A DNA stretch of 24,968 nucleotides from Elusimicrobiota bacterium (GCA_041658405.1 JBBAAG010000043.1:1-24968); one strand, 5' to 3'; shown: positions 16,118-23,765, counted from the stretch's first letter. Numbers and translations: made by a program. The notes: generated by a model not told the origin, from the sequence alone.

Positions 16118-17106
16118 TTAGGGCGCAAGCATACGCGCGGGCAGGGCTTATCGGCAATCCGTCTGACGGATATAACGGGAAGACAATATCGTTGATTGTA
16201 AAAAACTTTTCCGCAAAGGTTGTGTTGTACGACTGGCCGGAGGTTGAAATTATTCTTAGCCAACAGGATAAGTGTAGGTTTAATTGCATAGAAGATCTGG
16301 TGGAGGATGTTAAACTCAGCGGATACTACGGCGGGCTGAGGCTGGTGAAAGCGGCAATAAAAAAGTTCTATGAGTACTGCGAAAAACGAAATATTAAGCT
16401 GCGTGATCGAAATTTTTCAATACGTTATGATTCTAATATTCCAAGACAAGTGGGGCTTGCAGGGTCAAGTGCAATCGTTACTGCAACAATTCGGGGATTA
16501 ATGGAGTTTTATGGTATAGCAATACCAAAAAATATTTTGCCCAACCTGATACTATCAGTCGAGAATAATGAGTTGCGTATTACCGCCGGCCTTCAGGATC
16601 GTGTATGCCAGGTGTATGAAGGGCTGGTTTATATGGATTTCGATAAGAAGTATATGGATAGGTACGGGTATGGGAGATATAAACAGTTGAATCCAAGGCT
16701 ATTGCCTAATCTTTTTATATCCTACCGTACAGATTTTGGTGAAATATCGGATGTTGTACATAATAACGTAAGAGAACGATATCTCCGTGGAGATACGGAT
16801 GTTATTAACGCAATGAAGAAATTTGCGTTGTTATCTTATGAAACATACAAGTTGTTGCTTGCCGGGAAACGTGATGCTATTGGGCCGTTGATGGATGAAA
16901 ATTTTGATACCAGACGGAAGATATTTAGTATTGATACAAAAAACATAGAGATGGTAGAAACCGCGCGGAAGTGTGGCGCGCATGCAAAGTTTGCAGGTTC
17001 TGGCGGTGCAATTGTGGGTACTTATCGAGATGAATATATGCTCCGCAAACTTTACCGTAAATTAAGTGAGATCGGGTGTAAGACGTTTATACCGAGTATA
17101 GTATAA
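16108..17106 (+). CDS. GHMP-family sugar kinase, glucuronokinase-like
   Basis: This 332-residue GHMP kinase would phosphorylate a sugar at C1 with ATP. The N-terminal RAQAYARAGLIGNPSDGYNG strongly recalls plant glucuronokinase, whose matching region reads ARxGLxGNPSD. The ATP-binding loop is PRQVGLAGSSAIVTATI (P112-A122 region), and the C-terminal GHMP motif is AKFAGSGGAIVG (A296-A301 region). No signal peptide is present. It starts inside galU (10-base overlap), so the two are translated together, fitting kinase plus pyrophosphorylase as a two-step route from free glucuronate to a UDP-sugar. Alternatives are kinases for heptose, galactose or other sugars. The substrate call is inferred from family resemblance and context, not shown. 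Confidence 0.78.
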   Translation: MQIIRAQAYARAGLIGNPSDGYNGKTISLIVKNFSAKVVLYDWPEVEIILSQQDKCRFNCIEDLVEDVKLSGYYGGLRLVKAAIKKFYEYCEKRNIKLRDRNFSIRYDSNIPRQVGLAGSSAIVTATIRGLMEFYGIAIPKNILPNLILSVENNELRITAGLQDRVCQVYEGLVYMDFDKKYMDRYGYGRYKQLNPRLLPNLFISYRTDFGEISDVVHNNVRERYLRGDTDVINAMKKFALLSYETYKLLLAGKRDAIGPLMDENFDTRRKIFSIDTKNIEMVETARKCGAHAKFAGSGGAIVGTYRDEYMLRKLYRKLSEIGCKTFIPSIV

Positions 17107-17123
17107 ACCAACTCATTTTGTTA

Positions 17124-17153
17124 TTGACAATCCATTTCATAGTATAGTAATAT
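17124..17153 (+). promoter_or_regulatory. Sigma-70-type promoter of the rimP-pnp cluster
   Basis: TTGACA (17124-17129), a perfect -35, is followed after an 18-base spacer by TAATAT (17148-17153), a -10 with four of six consensus bases. Start is expected near 17160. It lies between the kinase stop and rimP, the only gap of useful size before the translation gene cluster, so it is probably the main promoter. Confidence 0.6.
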
Positions 17154-17169
17154 ATTTAATAGTTAAATA
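17153..17169. repeat. Perfect 7-3-7 inverted repeat at the predicted start site
   Basis: TATTTAA-TAG-TTAAATA is a perfect palindrome with a three-base centre, immediately downstream of the -10. It could be a repressor operator or a 5' hairpin. It is purely A/T in its arms, so chance is a real possibility. Confidence 0.4.
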
Positions 17170-17178
17170 AAGAATGTC

Positions 17179-17222
17179 AAAAGTGGCAAGACAAAAAATA
17201 TTTGCGCCACTTTTTGTTTTTC
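17179..17222 (+). terminator. Intrinsic terminator in the rimP leader (possible attenuator)
   Basis: AAAAGTGGC (17179-17187) pairs perfectly with GCCACTTTT (17206-17214) across an 18-base loop, and the stem runs into TTTTTGTTTTTCT. This is a convincing rho-independent terminator. It lies downstream of the 17124-17153 promoter and before rimP, so a transcript from that promoter must read through it. It may end the galU-kinase transcript, act as an attenuator for the rimP cluster, or both. Confidence 0.75.
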
Positions 17223-17235
17223 TATAGGGGTTTTT

Positions 17236-17240
17236 GGAGG
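17236..17240 (+). promoter_or_regulatory. Ribosome binding site of rimP, unusually close to the start
   Basis: GGAGG is a strong site but only two bases separate it from the ATG at 17243; five to nine is normal. The next in-frame start-like codon, TTG at 17258, has a longer spacing of 17 bases and would trim the conserved N terminus. A TTG at 17234 overlaps the site and cannot use it. Confidence 0.55.
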
Positions 17241-17242
17241 AT

Positions 17243-17701
17243 ATGAGTAATAAAGACAAGTTGCAAGAGATTACCAGCAGTGCTGTAGTGAAGTTGGGGT
17301 ATGAACTAGTAGAATTGCAATATAAGAAAGAAGGTAAACGCTGGGTTGTACGGTTGTTTATAGATAAACCCGGTATAGGTATTAGTGTTGAAGATTGCGC
17401 ATTGGTGAGTAATGCCGTCGGTGAATTGTACGAACTTGAAATATGGTTACCGGAACATTATGTGTTGGAAGTATCATCTCCCGGTATTGATAGGTTGCTG
17501 AAGACTATTAAAGATTTTGAAAACGTTAGAGGTAGTCAAGTGAGGTTCAAACTGTTTGAACAGATTGAAGGAGAGAAAGCGTTTATTGGTAAGATTGAGA
17601 ATGTTGTTGAGGATAAATTGACAGTTTTACGGAATGACGGGAAGAGTGTTGAACTAAAACTTGCACAGATCAGCAGCGCGCGTAAAGTAGTTGATATTTA
17701 A
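17243..17701 (+). CDS. rimP: Ribosome maturation factor RimP
   Basis: RimP helps assemble the 30S subunit. The protein has 152 residues from the ATG at 17243, a normal length. The N-terminal alpha/beta domain carries GYELVELQYKKEGKRWVVRL and ISVEDCALVSNAVGELYE, and the family's LEVSSPGIDRLL sits at about residue 80. A C-terminal SH3-like barrel begins near FENVRGSQVRFKL and ends with QISSARKVVDI. It opens the conserved rimP-nusA-infB cluster and precedes nusA by 26 bases. The start carries the unusually tight ribosome site described separately. Upstream lie the promoter and leader terminator. Confidence 0.92.
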   Translation: MSNKDKLQEITSSAVVKLGYELVELQYKKEGKRWVVRLFIDKPGIGISVEDCALVSNAVGELYELEIWLPEHYVLEVSSPGIDRLLKTIKDFENVRGSQVRFKLFEQIEGEKAFIGKIENVVEDKLTVLRNDGKSVELKLAQISSARKVVDI

Positions 17702-17727
17702 AGAATTATTGGTGAAGGGTTGATATT

Positions 17728-18873
17728 ATGACAAAATTTACAAGTGATTTGTTGCCGGTGTTAGAACAGATAGAACGCGATAAAGGCGTAAAAACACAGG
17801 AACTTATTCAAATGATAGAAGGTGCATTGGTGTCTGCGTTTCGTAAACACTCAAATTTTAAGGGTAACCTGGAAGCTGTGGTTGACCTTGAAACCGGAAT
17901 GCTGGAAGCGTATATGATCAAAACAGTAGTTGAAAAAGTTGTGGATAGCAGCCTTGAATTAACCGTTGATGCTGCAAAAAAGTATGATCCAAAAGTTGAA
18001 TTGGGGGGTACGGTTAAGTTGAAGGTAGACACCACGGATTTTTCTAGGATTGCAGCGCAAACCGCGAAACAGGTTATTCTCCAAAAAATCAGGGAAGTAG
18101 AAAAATCTAATGTGTACCAGGAATATAAGGGCAGAGAAGAGCAGTTAGTAAACGGTTTTATCCACAGGATTGTCAGCGGGAGTTATGTCGTTGAACTTGG
18201 AAAAGTTGAAGCGATTATCCCGCCTAAAGAACAGGTCATGCGTGAGAAGTTTAAAAACGGCGATCGTATCCGTGCAATGGTATTAAAAGTGGATAAAGAC
18301 CAAAAAGGTGCACGTATACTTCTTACCCGGTGCAGCCCGGTATTTGTAAAATTATTGTTTGAACAGGAAGTACCGGAACTCGCGGATAAGACTGTTGAAA
18401 TCGTTGAGATCGTACGTGAACCCGGGGAACGTACAAAATTGGCTGTTATTTCTCATAACAAAAAAGTCGATCCTGTAGGGGCATGCGTAGGAGTCAAGGG
18501 TTCCCGCGTGAAGCCTATCATCGACGAACTTCATGGTGAACGTATAGACTTAATTGCGTGGAATGATGATCCTGTAAAAAATATTACGTCTGCACTGTCT
18601 CCTGCTAAGATTGAGAAAGTTATTATTCTCGATGAAGTAGGTAAACGCGCGGAAGTTATTGTGTCAGAAGACCAGTTGTCTTTGGCAATCGGGAAAAAAG
18701 GGCAAAATGTAATGCTTGCAGCAAAACTTACTAAATGGCATCTGGATATAAAATCGCCGGAAGAAAAGAAAAAGGAGATTGAGGGAAAGATTGAAAAAAA
18801 GGATGTGGTCCCTGCAGTAGCAGAAACCGGTGCTTCTGAAGTGAGTGCTGAACCGGAAAAACCAAAAGAATAA
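17728..18873 (+). CDS. nusA: Transcription elongation/termination factor NusA
   Basis: NusA binds RNA polymerase and nascent RNA and controls pausing, termination and antitermination. The 381 residues comprise an N-terminal polymerase-binding domain (about 1-125), an S1 domain (about 135-200; VNGFIHRIVSGSYVVELGKV), and two KH domains. KH1 has DPVGACVGVKGSRVKPIIDE and KH2 has SEDQLSLAIGKKGQNVMLAA. The tail from about residue 350 is a short Lys/Glu/Ala/Pro stretch with no acidic repeats like those at the C terminus of the E. coli protein. It sits in the standard place between rimP and infB, but the often intervening ylxR and L7Ae-like genes are absent. The leader terminator could allow feedback by NusA itself. 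Confidence 0.95.
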   Translation: MTKFTSDLLPVLEQIERDKGVKTQELIQMIEGALVSAFRKHSNFKGNLEAVVDLETGMLEAYMIKTVVEKVVDSSLELTVDAAKKYDPKVELGGTVKLKVDTTDFSRIAAQTAKQVILQKIREVEKSNVYQEYKGREEQLVNGFIHRIVSGSYVVELGKVEAIIPPKEQVMREKFKNGDRIRAMVLKVDKDQKGARILLTRCSPVFVKLLFEQEVPELADKTVEIVEIVREPGERTKLAVISHNKKVDPVGACVGVKGSRVKPIIDELHGERIDLIAWNDDPVKNITSALSPAKIEKVIILDEVGKRAEVIVSEDQLSLAIGKKGQNVMLAAKLTKWHLDIKSPEEKKKEIEGKIEKKDVVPAVAETGASEVSAEPEKPKE

Positions 18874-18901
18874 ATAAATTGTTTCAGGAGAATAAAAAAT
18901 A

Positions 18902-21112
18902 ATGGCGACAAAAAAGAAGAGTGCTGATAGTGAGAATATCAATAAAGAGAGTAAAGAAAAAGTTAAGAAGGTAAAGAAGACGAATAAACCAGCTTCGGCG
19001 ATAACAGCTATCAAAAAAAAGAAGGTTGTTAAGCCACGGGCTAAAGTTGCCGGTATTGTTTCCTCCGCAGTACCTTCTGCTGTAAGTGATGTAAAAGTAA
19101 AAAAGGTTAAGAAAACAGCGGTTGCTAAGGTACCTGTTGTTGTTCCGTCAAAGGTTATATCTAAACCTTTTGTTCAACAAAAAACGGTTACACCGGTTGT
19201 TAAGGTAGAGCCTAAGAAACCTGTTGCTGTAGTGCCTGAAATAAAAGTTGTTGTCACTCCAAAACCTGTTGTTCCTGAACCAAAGATAACTCCGCCGGTA
19301 GTCGTGGCACCGGTTATTCCGGTTCTTCCTGTTACTGTACCTATTGAAGATAAACCCGTAATTTCGGTTAATGAGTTTGTTACTGTTGGGAAGCTTGCGG
19401 AATTAATGAAGAAATCGCCTGGTGAATTGTTGATCAAACTTATGTCCTTAAAAGTTAAGGCGGGAATAAATCAGAGGATTGACCCTGATATTATTACAAT
19501 ACTAGCAAGTGATTATGGGTATGAAGTAAAATTTATACCGTTATACGGTGATGAAGTTCTCGCGCAGGAAGAAGAAAAGGATGACCCAAGAAAAATGGTT
19601 CCGCGGTCACCCGTGGTGACAATCATGGGGCATGTAGACCACGGGAAAACGTCGTTACTTGATGCTATACGCAAAAGTAAAATTGCTGAGAAAGAGTACG
19701 GCGGGATAACGCAGCATATAGGAGCATATAGGGTGGTAACAGAGAAAGGCGAGATTGTTTTTCTTGATACACCTGGACATGAAGCATTTACAGCGATGCG
19801 TGCGCGTGGCGCGCAAGTTACTGACCTTGTAATTCTTGTAGTTGCCGCAGATGATGGAGTAATGCCTCAGACTATCGAGGCTATCGACCATGCAAAAGCT
19901 GCTAATGTTCCTATCATAGTTGCGGTAAATAAAATCGACCTCCCAGGTGCTGATCCGCGGAGAGTGAAAGAAGAACTTACCCGGCAGAATCTTATTATAG
20001 AAGAATACGGTGGTAAAGTAGGATGTATTGAAGTTTCTGCAAAAATAGGAACTAACCTTGACCAGTTACTCGATAGAATACTGTTGGAAGCAGAAATACG
20101 TGAGTTAAAAGCTAATCCCGCAACTTTAGCGCGGGGTGTTGTGATTGAAGCGCGGTTGGATCCGAAGAAAGGGCCGTTATCCACAATTTTGATACAAAAA
20201 GGTACTCTTAATAAAGGTGACTCTTTTATTGCAGGATTAACTAACGGTAAAGTACGTGCTTTAATTGACGATAAAGGACGGTTGTTGAGTAAAGCCGGGC
20301 CTTCAACTCCGGTTGAGGTTTTAGGGTTTACCTATACCCCGCAATTGGGAGATAAGTTCGTGGTGGTTGCGGATGAACGTGAGTCAAAACATATATCTGA
20401 ACGCCGGCAGGAGATACAGCGCACTGAACGGTTGAAGAAAAAACATATAAGCCTGGATGTGCTCCATCAGAAGATTGGAGAAGGTAAACTCGCGGAATTA
20501 AGGGTTGTCCTAAAAACTGATGTTCGTGGCTCAATGGAAGCATTGAAGGATATGATAGACAAGTTTTCGCATCCTGAAGTAAAACTGACTGTTATTCATG
20601 CGGGAATCGGGAGTATCAAACAATCGGACTGTTTATTAGCATCAGCGTCTGATGCTATTGTTATCGGGTTTAATATACGTGCGGATACCGGTGTGGCCGA
20701 ACTAGCACGTGAGGAAGATATTGATGTTCGTACGTATAATACGATTTATGAATTAAAAGATGACCTTGAGAAAGCGATCGGAGGCGTTCTTGGGCCTAAG
20801 ATCGAAGAAGTGGTAACCGGAAAAGTTAGGATAAAGAAGGTTTTCAGGATCACTAAAGTTGGGATCGTTGCTGGCTGCGAGGTGATCGAAGGAAAAGTTG
20901 TACGAGGGAATAAAGCGCGTCTTGTCCGGGATAATACCGTTATAGCCAATACGCGGATTGAAACGTTACGTCATGAGAAGGAAGATGTTAAAGAAATGGA
21001 ACGCGGGCATGAGTGCGGGATAACTCTAGAACGGTATCAGGATATAAAGGAAAATGATGTTATTGAAGTGTTTACCGAGAAAAAAACGCAACAGACTGCA
21101 GATCTAAGTTAA
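18902..21112 (+). CDS. infB: Translation initiation factor IF-2
   Basis: IF2 is the GTPase that brings initiator fMet-tRNA to the 30S subunit and promotes 50S joining. The protein has 736 residues. Residues 1 to about 150 are low-complexity, first Lys-rich and then dense in Val and Pro (PKPVVPEPKI), a linker of unusual composition. An IF2-N domain follows at about 155-212 (VGKLAELMKKSPGELLIKLM). The G domain has GHVDHGKT (from residue 243), GGITQHIGA, DTPGHEAF, NKIDLP and SAK. Domains II, III and the C-terminal fMet-tRNA-binding domain follow, ending EVFTEKKTQ. CAGGAG provides a ribosome site 11 bases before the ATG. It lies 28 bases after nusA. Confidence 0.97.
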   Translation: MATKKKSADSENINKESKEKVKKVKKTNKPASAITAIKKKKVVKPRAKVAGIVSSAVPSAVSDVKVKKVKKTAVAKVPVVVPSKVISKPFVQQKTVTPVVKVEPKKPVAVVPEIKVVVTPKPVVPEPKITPPVVVAPVIPVLPVTVPIEDKPVISVNEFVTVGKLAELMKKSPGELLIKLMSLKVKAGINQRIDPDIITILASDYGYEVKFIPLYGDEVLAQEEEKDDPRKMVPRSPVVTIMGHVDHGKTSLLDAIRKSKIAEKEYGGITQHIGAYRVVTEKGEIVFLDTPGHEAFTAMRARGAQVTDLVILVVAADDGVMPQTIEAIDHAKAANVPIIVAVNKIDLPGADPRRVKEELTRQNLIIEEYGGKVGCIEVSAKIGTNLDQLLDRILLEAEIRELKANPATLARGVVIEARLDPKKGPLSTILIQKGTLNKGDSFIAGLTNGKVRALIDDKGRLLSKAGPSTPVEVLGFTYTPQLGDKFVVVADERESKHISERRQEIQRTERLKKKHISLDVLHQKIGEGKLAELRVVLKTDVRGSMEALKDMIDKFSHPEVKLTVIHAGIGSIKQSDCLLASASDAIVIGFNIRADTGVAELAREEDIDVRTYNTIYELKDDLEKAIGGVLGPKIEEVVTGKVRIKKVFRITKVGIVAGCEVIEGKVVRGNKARLVRDNTVIANTRIETLRHEKEDVKEMERGHECGITLERYQDIKENDVIEVFTEKKTQQTADLS

Positions 21113-21131
21113 TAAAACGGGGTTGTGAGAA

Positions 21132-21572
21132 ATGCCAAATTATTCATATAAAAGGTCGCAGCGGGTTGGGGAGTTGTTACATCATAAGATATCAGAAATA
21201 ATTCAGCATCTTAAGGATCCTGAACTAGGGATAACGACTATCACAGAAGTTAAATTAACTGATGATCTGCGTATCGCAAAAGTTTATTATTCTGTTTTTG
21301 GGGATGATAATGCAAAAAAAGCTGCGGGTGTGGTACTTAACCGTGCGGTGTCATATATACGTCATGAGATAGCGGAAGGGCTTGTTTTAAGGTTAGTTCC
21401 TGAAATATTGTTCTATTATGACGATACTGCGGAGAAAGCTGCGAGAATTGGAGCGATTCTTCAGCAGTTAAAGACAAAAGATTCTGATATCCATACCGCA
21501 GGTAAAGGTCAAGAACCCGATAGCGGGAGTAAGAAAATACGCCGGCAGAAGAGGGATAGGAAACGCTTGTAG
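21132..21572 (+). CDS. rbfA: Ribosome-binding factor A
   Basis: RbfA binds the 30S subunit during late maturation of 16S rRNA. The 146-residue protein has the KH-like fold and signatures: SQRVGELLHHKISEIIQ, LKDPELGITTITEVKLTDD, AKVYYSVFG and VPEILFYYDDTAEKAARI. After about residue 110 a hydrophilic extension of about 35 residues ends in a strongly basic tail (KKIRRQKRDRKRL), which may add rRNA contacts. It follows infB by 19 bases, the usual neighbour. The ATG is preceded by a weak GGGGTTGTGAG. Confidence 0.94.
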   Translation: MPNYSYKRSQRVGELLHHKISEIIQHLKDPELGITTITEVKLTDDLRIAKVYYSVFGDDNAKKAAGVVLNRAVSYIRHEIAEGLVLRLVPEILFYYDDTAEKAARIGAILQQLKTKDSDIHTAGKGQEPDSGSKKIRRQKRDRKRL

Positions 21573-21584
21573 TACGCAAAAAAA

Positions 21585-22550
21585 ATGAAGAATGTCGTTC
21601 GTCTTGTCTTAGAAAAAATAAGGTCATCCCGCACGTTTGTTATTACTGCGCATGCTAAACCTGATGGCGATACTATCGGGTCAGAACTCGCATTGAGTTC
21701 TTGGCTTAAACGCATGGGGAAAAAGGTTTGTGTTTACTCCAAAGAAAAAGTGCCGAACGGGTATGATTTCCTTAATGCAAAAAAAGTTATTCATCAGACA
21801 AATGCCGTGGTAAAAGGTAAATTCGATATCGGTTTCTTCCTGGAATGCAGCAGTGTTGAACGCTCAGGTGGGATACTTGACCTTGCATCAGTTGGTACTT
21901 CAATAAATATTGACCACCATATTTTTAACGGTATCTACGGCGATATCAACTGGGTGGATAGCGATGCGGCTGCGAGTGCTGTGCAGATATATGAGCTTAT
22001 TCGTTCAAGAGGAAACGGGGTTACTTTGTATGAATCTAAATGTTTGTATACGGGAATTGTAACGGACACTGGCAGGTTTCAGCAATCAAATGCTACCTGG
22101 CAGGCGTTAAGGATAGCGTCGGATCTTGTAAAAGCCGGGGTCTGTCCAAATGAAATATTCCGTAATGTGTATGCCACAAAAAAGGTTAATACCCTGAAAT
22201 TGTTGTCGTTAGCACTTGCAACAATGAAAATCGTATCTAACGGTAAAGTTGTTTACCAGCATGTTGACCGCGGGATGCTGAAAACTACGGGGACGTCATT
22301 GGAGGATACTGAAGAATTTGTTGATTATGGATTGTTGATACCAGGGATCGAGGTTAGTATGTTGTTTTATGATACTGAAGTGCCGAATCATACAAAAGTC
22401 AGTTTCAGATCGTTTGGGGAAATTAATGTGAACAAAATAGCCAGGAAGTTCGGAGGCGGGGGACACTTACGCGCAAGCGGGTGTACTATTATTGGTGGGA
22501 TTGAGAAAGCAAAGAGAGTTATTCTTTCAGAGTTAAAGGCATATTCCTGA
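21585..22550 (+). CDS. nrnA: DHH-family phosphoesterase, NrnA-type nanoRNase/pAp phosphatase
   Basis: NrnA degrades RNA oligonucleotides of two to five bases and removes the 3'-phosphate of pAp, so it finishes RNA decay begun by enzymes such as PNPase and clears a toxic by-product of sulphate assimilation. The 321 residues contain the DHH domain, with AHAKPDGDTIGSELAL (D27, D29) and NIDHHIF (D110-H111-H112). A DHHA1 domain ends in FGGGGHLRASG (G290-H294 region). Ala-Lys replaces the usual residue before PDGD, a minor variation. It sits between rbfA and ribF as in many genomes, and its TGA overlaps the ribF ATG (TGATG), so the two are translationally coupled. Confidence 0.92.
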   Translation: MKNVVRLVLEKIRSSRTFVITAHAKPDGDTIGSELALSSWLKRMGKKVCVYSKEKVPNGYDFLNAKKVIHQTNAVVKGKFDIGFFLECSSVERSGGILDLASVGTSINIDHHIFNGIYGDINWVDSDAAASAVQIYELIRSRGNGVTLYESKCLYTGIVTDTGRFQQSNATWQALRIASDLVKAGVCPNEIFRNVYATKKVNTLKLLSLALATMKIVSNGKVVYQHVDRGMLKTTGTSLEDTEEFVDYGLLIPGIEVSMLFYDTEVPNHTKVSFRSFGEINVNKIARKFGGGGHLRASGCTIIGGIEKAKRVILSELKAYS

Positions 22551-23434
22551 TGGAGCGCAAGGTTGTTGCTATAGGTGATTTTGACGGGTTTCATATTGGA
22601 CATAGATTACTTGCAGATAATGCAAAAAAGGTTGCGAATAAATTAGAGTATCTCCCTACAGCTGTTGTAATTACGGATTTACCTTCAGATAAGGGCTCAT
22701 TATTGTCTACAAAAACGCAAAAAACGAAGTTGTTACGTTTATATGGTATGAAAGTTGTGGAATTGAGTTATGCAGGATTAAGAAGATTGTCGCCGGAAAA
22801 ATTTGTTAAGGCGGTTTTGTTGAAGAAACTTAATGCTGGAGTTGTGGTAGTGGGTAAGAATTTCAGGTTTGGAGCAAACCGTAGCGGTGATGTTGTATTG
22901 TTAAAACGGTTAGGGAAACTTTATGGATATAAAATTATTTCGGTACCGTTATTAAAGGCAGGAAATCATATAGTGTCTTCAACGTATATCCGTAAACTAA
23001 TTTCTGATGGTGAGACATTACTCCCTGCGAAATTACTTAGACGGTATTATTCGGTTGAAGGAGTTATAGTTCATGGACGTCATATAGGACGCAGGATCGG
23101 GTATCCTACCGCAAATGTTAAGATTGAAAATGGGCAGCTTGTACCATATGGGATATATGCGGTATTTATTGAAATAAACGGGATGCGTTATAAAGGAGTA
23201 GTGAATATAGGATACCGCCCAACGTTTAATATAGGAAATAATGAAAAAGTAACAGTTGAAGTGTACTTATTGGATAGTAATAAACAAATTTACGGGTCTA
23301 AGGTAAAACTAGAATTTATCAAGAAGTTAAGGGCTGAAAAAAAGTTTGATAGTGTTGATGCATTAGTTCTGCAAATCGGGAGGGATGTAAACAACGCAAA
23401 AGTGGTATTACAGAACAAAAAAGTTTTTGCATAA
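22550..23434 (+). CDS. ribF: Bifunctional riboflavin kinase/FAD synthetase
   Basis: RibF phosphorylates riboflavin to FMN and adenylates FMN to FAD in the cytoplasm. It has 294 residues. The N-terminal nucleotidyltransferase has GDFDGFHIGH (residues 9-18, with the H-x-G-H motif), GKNFRFGANRSGD and SSTYIRKLISDG. The C-terminal flavokinase domain has VIVHGRHIGRRIGYPTAN, PYGIYAVF and GVVNIGYRPTF, and the general base region EVYLLD. Phe replaces the more common Val in FDGVH. The start codon overlaps the nrnA stop, so no truB gene separates them, unlike many clusters of this kind. A promoter for rpsO overlaps its 3' end. Confidence 0.95.
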   Translation: MERKVVAIGDFDGFHIGHRLLADNAKKVANKLEYLPTAVVITDLPSDKGSLLSTKTQKTKLLRLYGMKVVELSYAGLRRLSPEKFVKAVLLKKLNAGVVVVGKNFRFGANRSGDVVLLKRLGKLYGYKIISVPLLKAGNHIVSSTYIRKLISDGETLLPAKLLRRYYSVEGVIVHGRHIGRRIGYPTANVKIENGQLVPYGIYAVFIEINGMRYKGVVNIGYRPTFNIGNNEKVTVEVYLLDSNKQIYGSKVKLEFIKKLRAEKKFDSVDALVLQIGRDVNNAKVVLQNKKVFA

Positions 23435-23455
23435 GTCTGTGCGTTTTTGTATAAT
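23427..23455 (+). promoter_or_regulatory. Probable promoter of rpsO-pnp
   Basis: TTGCAT (23427-23432), a 17-base spacer and a perfect TATAAT (23450-23455) form a promoter overlapping the end of ribF. Expected start is near 23462, giving an rpsO leader of about 34 bases. The -35 is weak, the -10 and spacing are ideal. Confidence 0.55.
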
Positions 23456-23495
23456 AAACAATTTAAGTATATATTTACATGGAGGTAGATTGTAA

Positions 23496-23765
23496 ATGGT
23501 CATGACAAAAGAAGTGAAGAGCGGCATTGTGGGGAAATATCGTGTGCATGAAAAGGATACCGGTTCTTCCGCAGTGCAGGTAGCATTGATTACGGAACGG
23601 ATTAATTATCTTACTGAACACCTTAAGGCAAGAAAAAACGATTTTGCAACCCGCCGCGGGTTATTGAAACTTGTAGGGCAGAGGAGAAGGTTGTTGAATT
23701 ATCTTAGAAAAGATGATTATGATCAGTATAAAAGCTTAGTGGATAAGCTTGGTTTGAGAAAGTAA
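23496..23765 (+). CDS. rpsO: 30S ribosomal protein S15
   Basis: S15 is a primary 16S rRNA-binding protein of the small-subunit platform. The 89 residues are standard length. GGAGGT, nine bases before the ATG at 23496, fixes the start over the ATG at 23502. The rRNA-contact residues H42 (TEHLK), D49 and T52 (Ser in T. thermophilus) are present or conservative. But the loop usually written HKKDHHS is RKNDFAT here, and the GSPEVQ motif is GSSAVQ (residues 23-28). The C-terminal helix RRGLLKLVGQRRRLLNYL is canonical. It lies before pnp as in most bacteria. S15 often represses its own translation through its leader; none can be defined here. Confidence 0.96.
   Translation: MVMTKEVKSGIVGKYRVHEKDTGSSAVQVALITERINYLTEHLKARKNDFATRRGLLKLVGQRRRLLNYLRKDDYDQYKSLVDKLGLRK

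Noticed and set aside
18531..18911. A 126-codon minus-strand frame over the end of nusA
   Set aside because: The Phe/Ser-rich composition is what the reverse complement of a Lys/Glu-rich tail gives; nusA is certain on the plus strand.
19174..19437. A Thr/Gly-rich minus-strand frame under the IF2 linker
   Set aside because: Its repetitive look is the reverse complement of the Val/Pro/Lys linker codons, not a separate gene.
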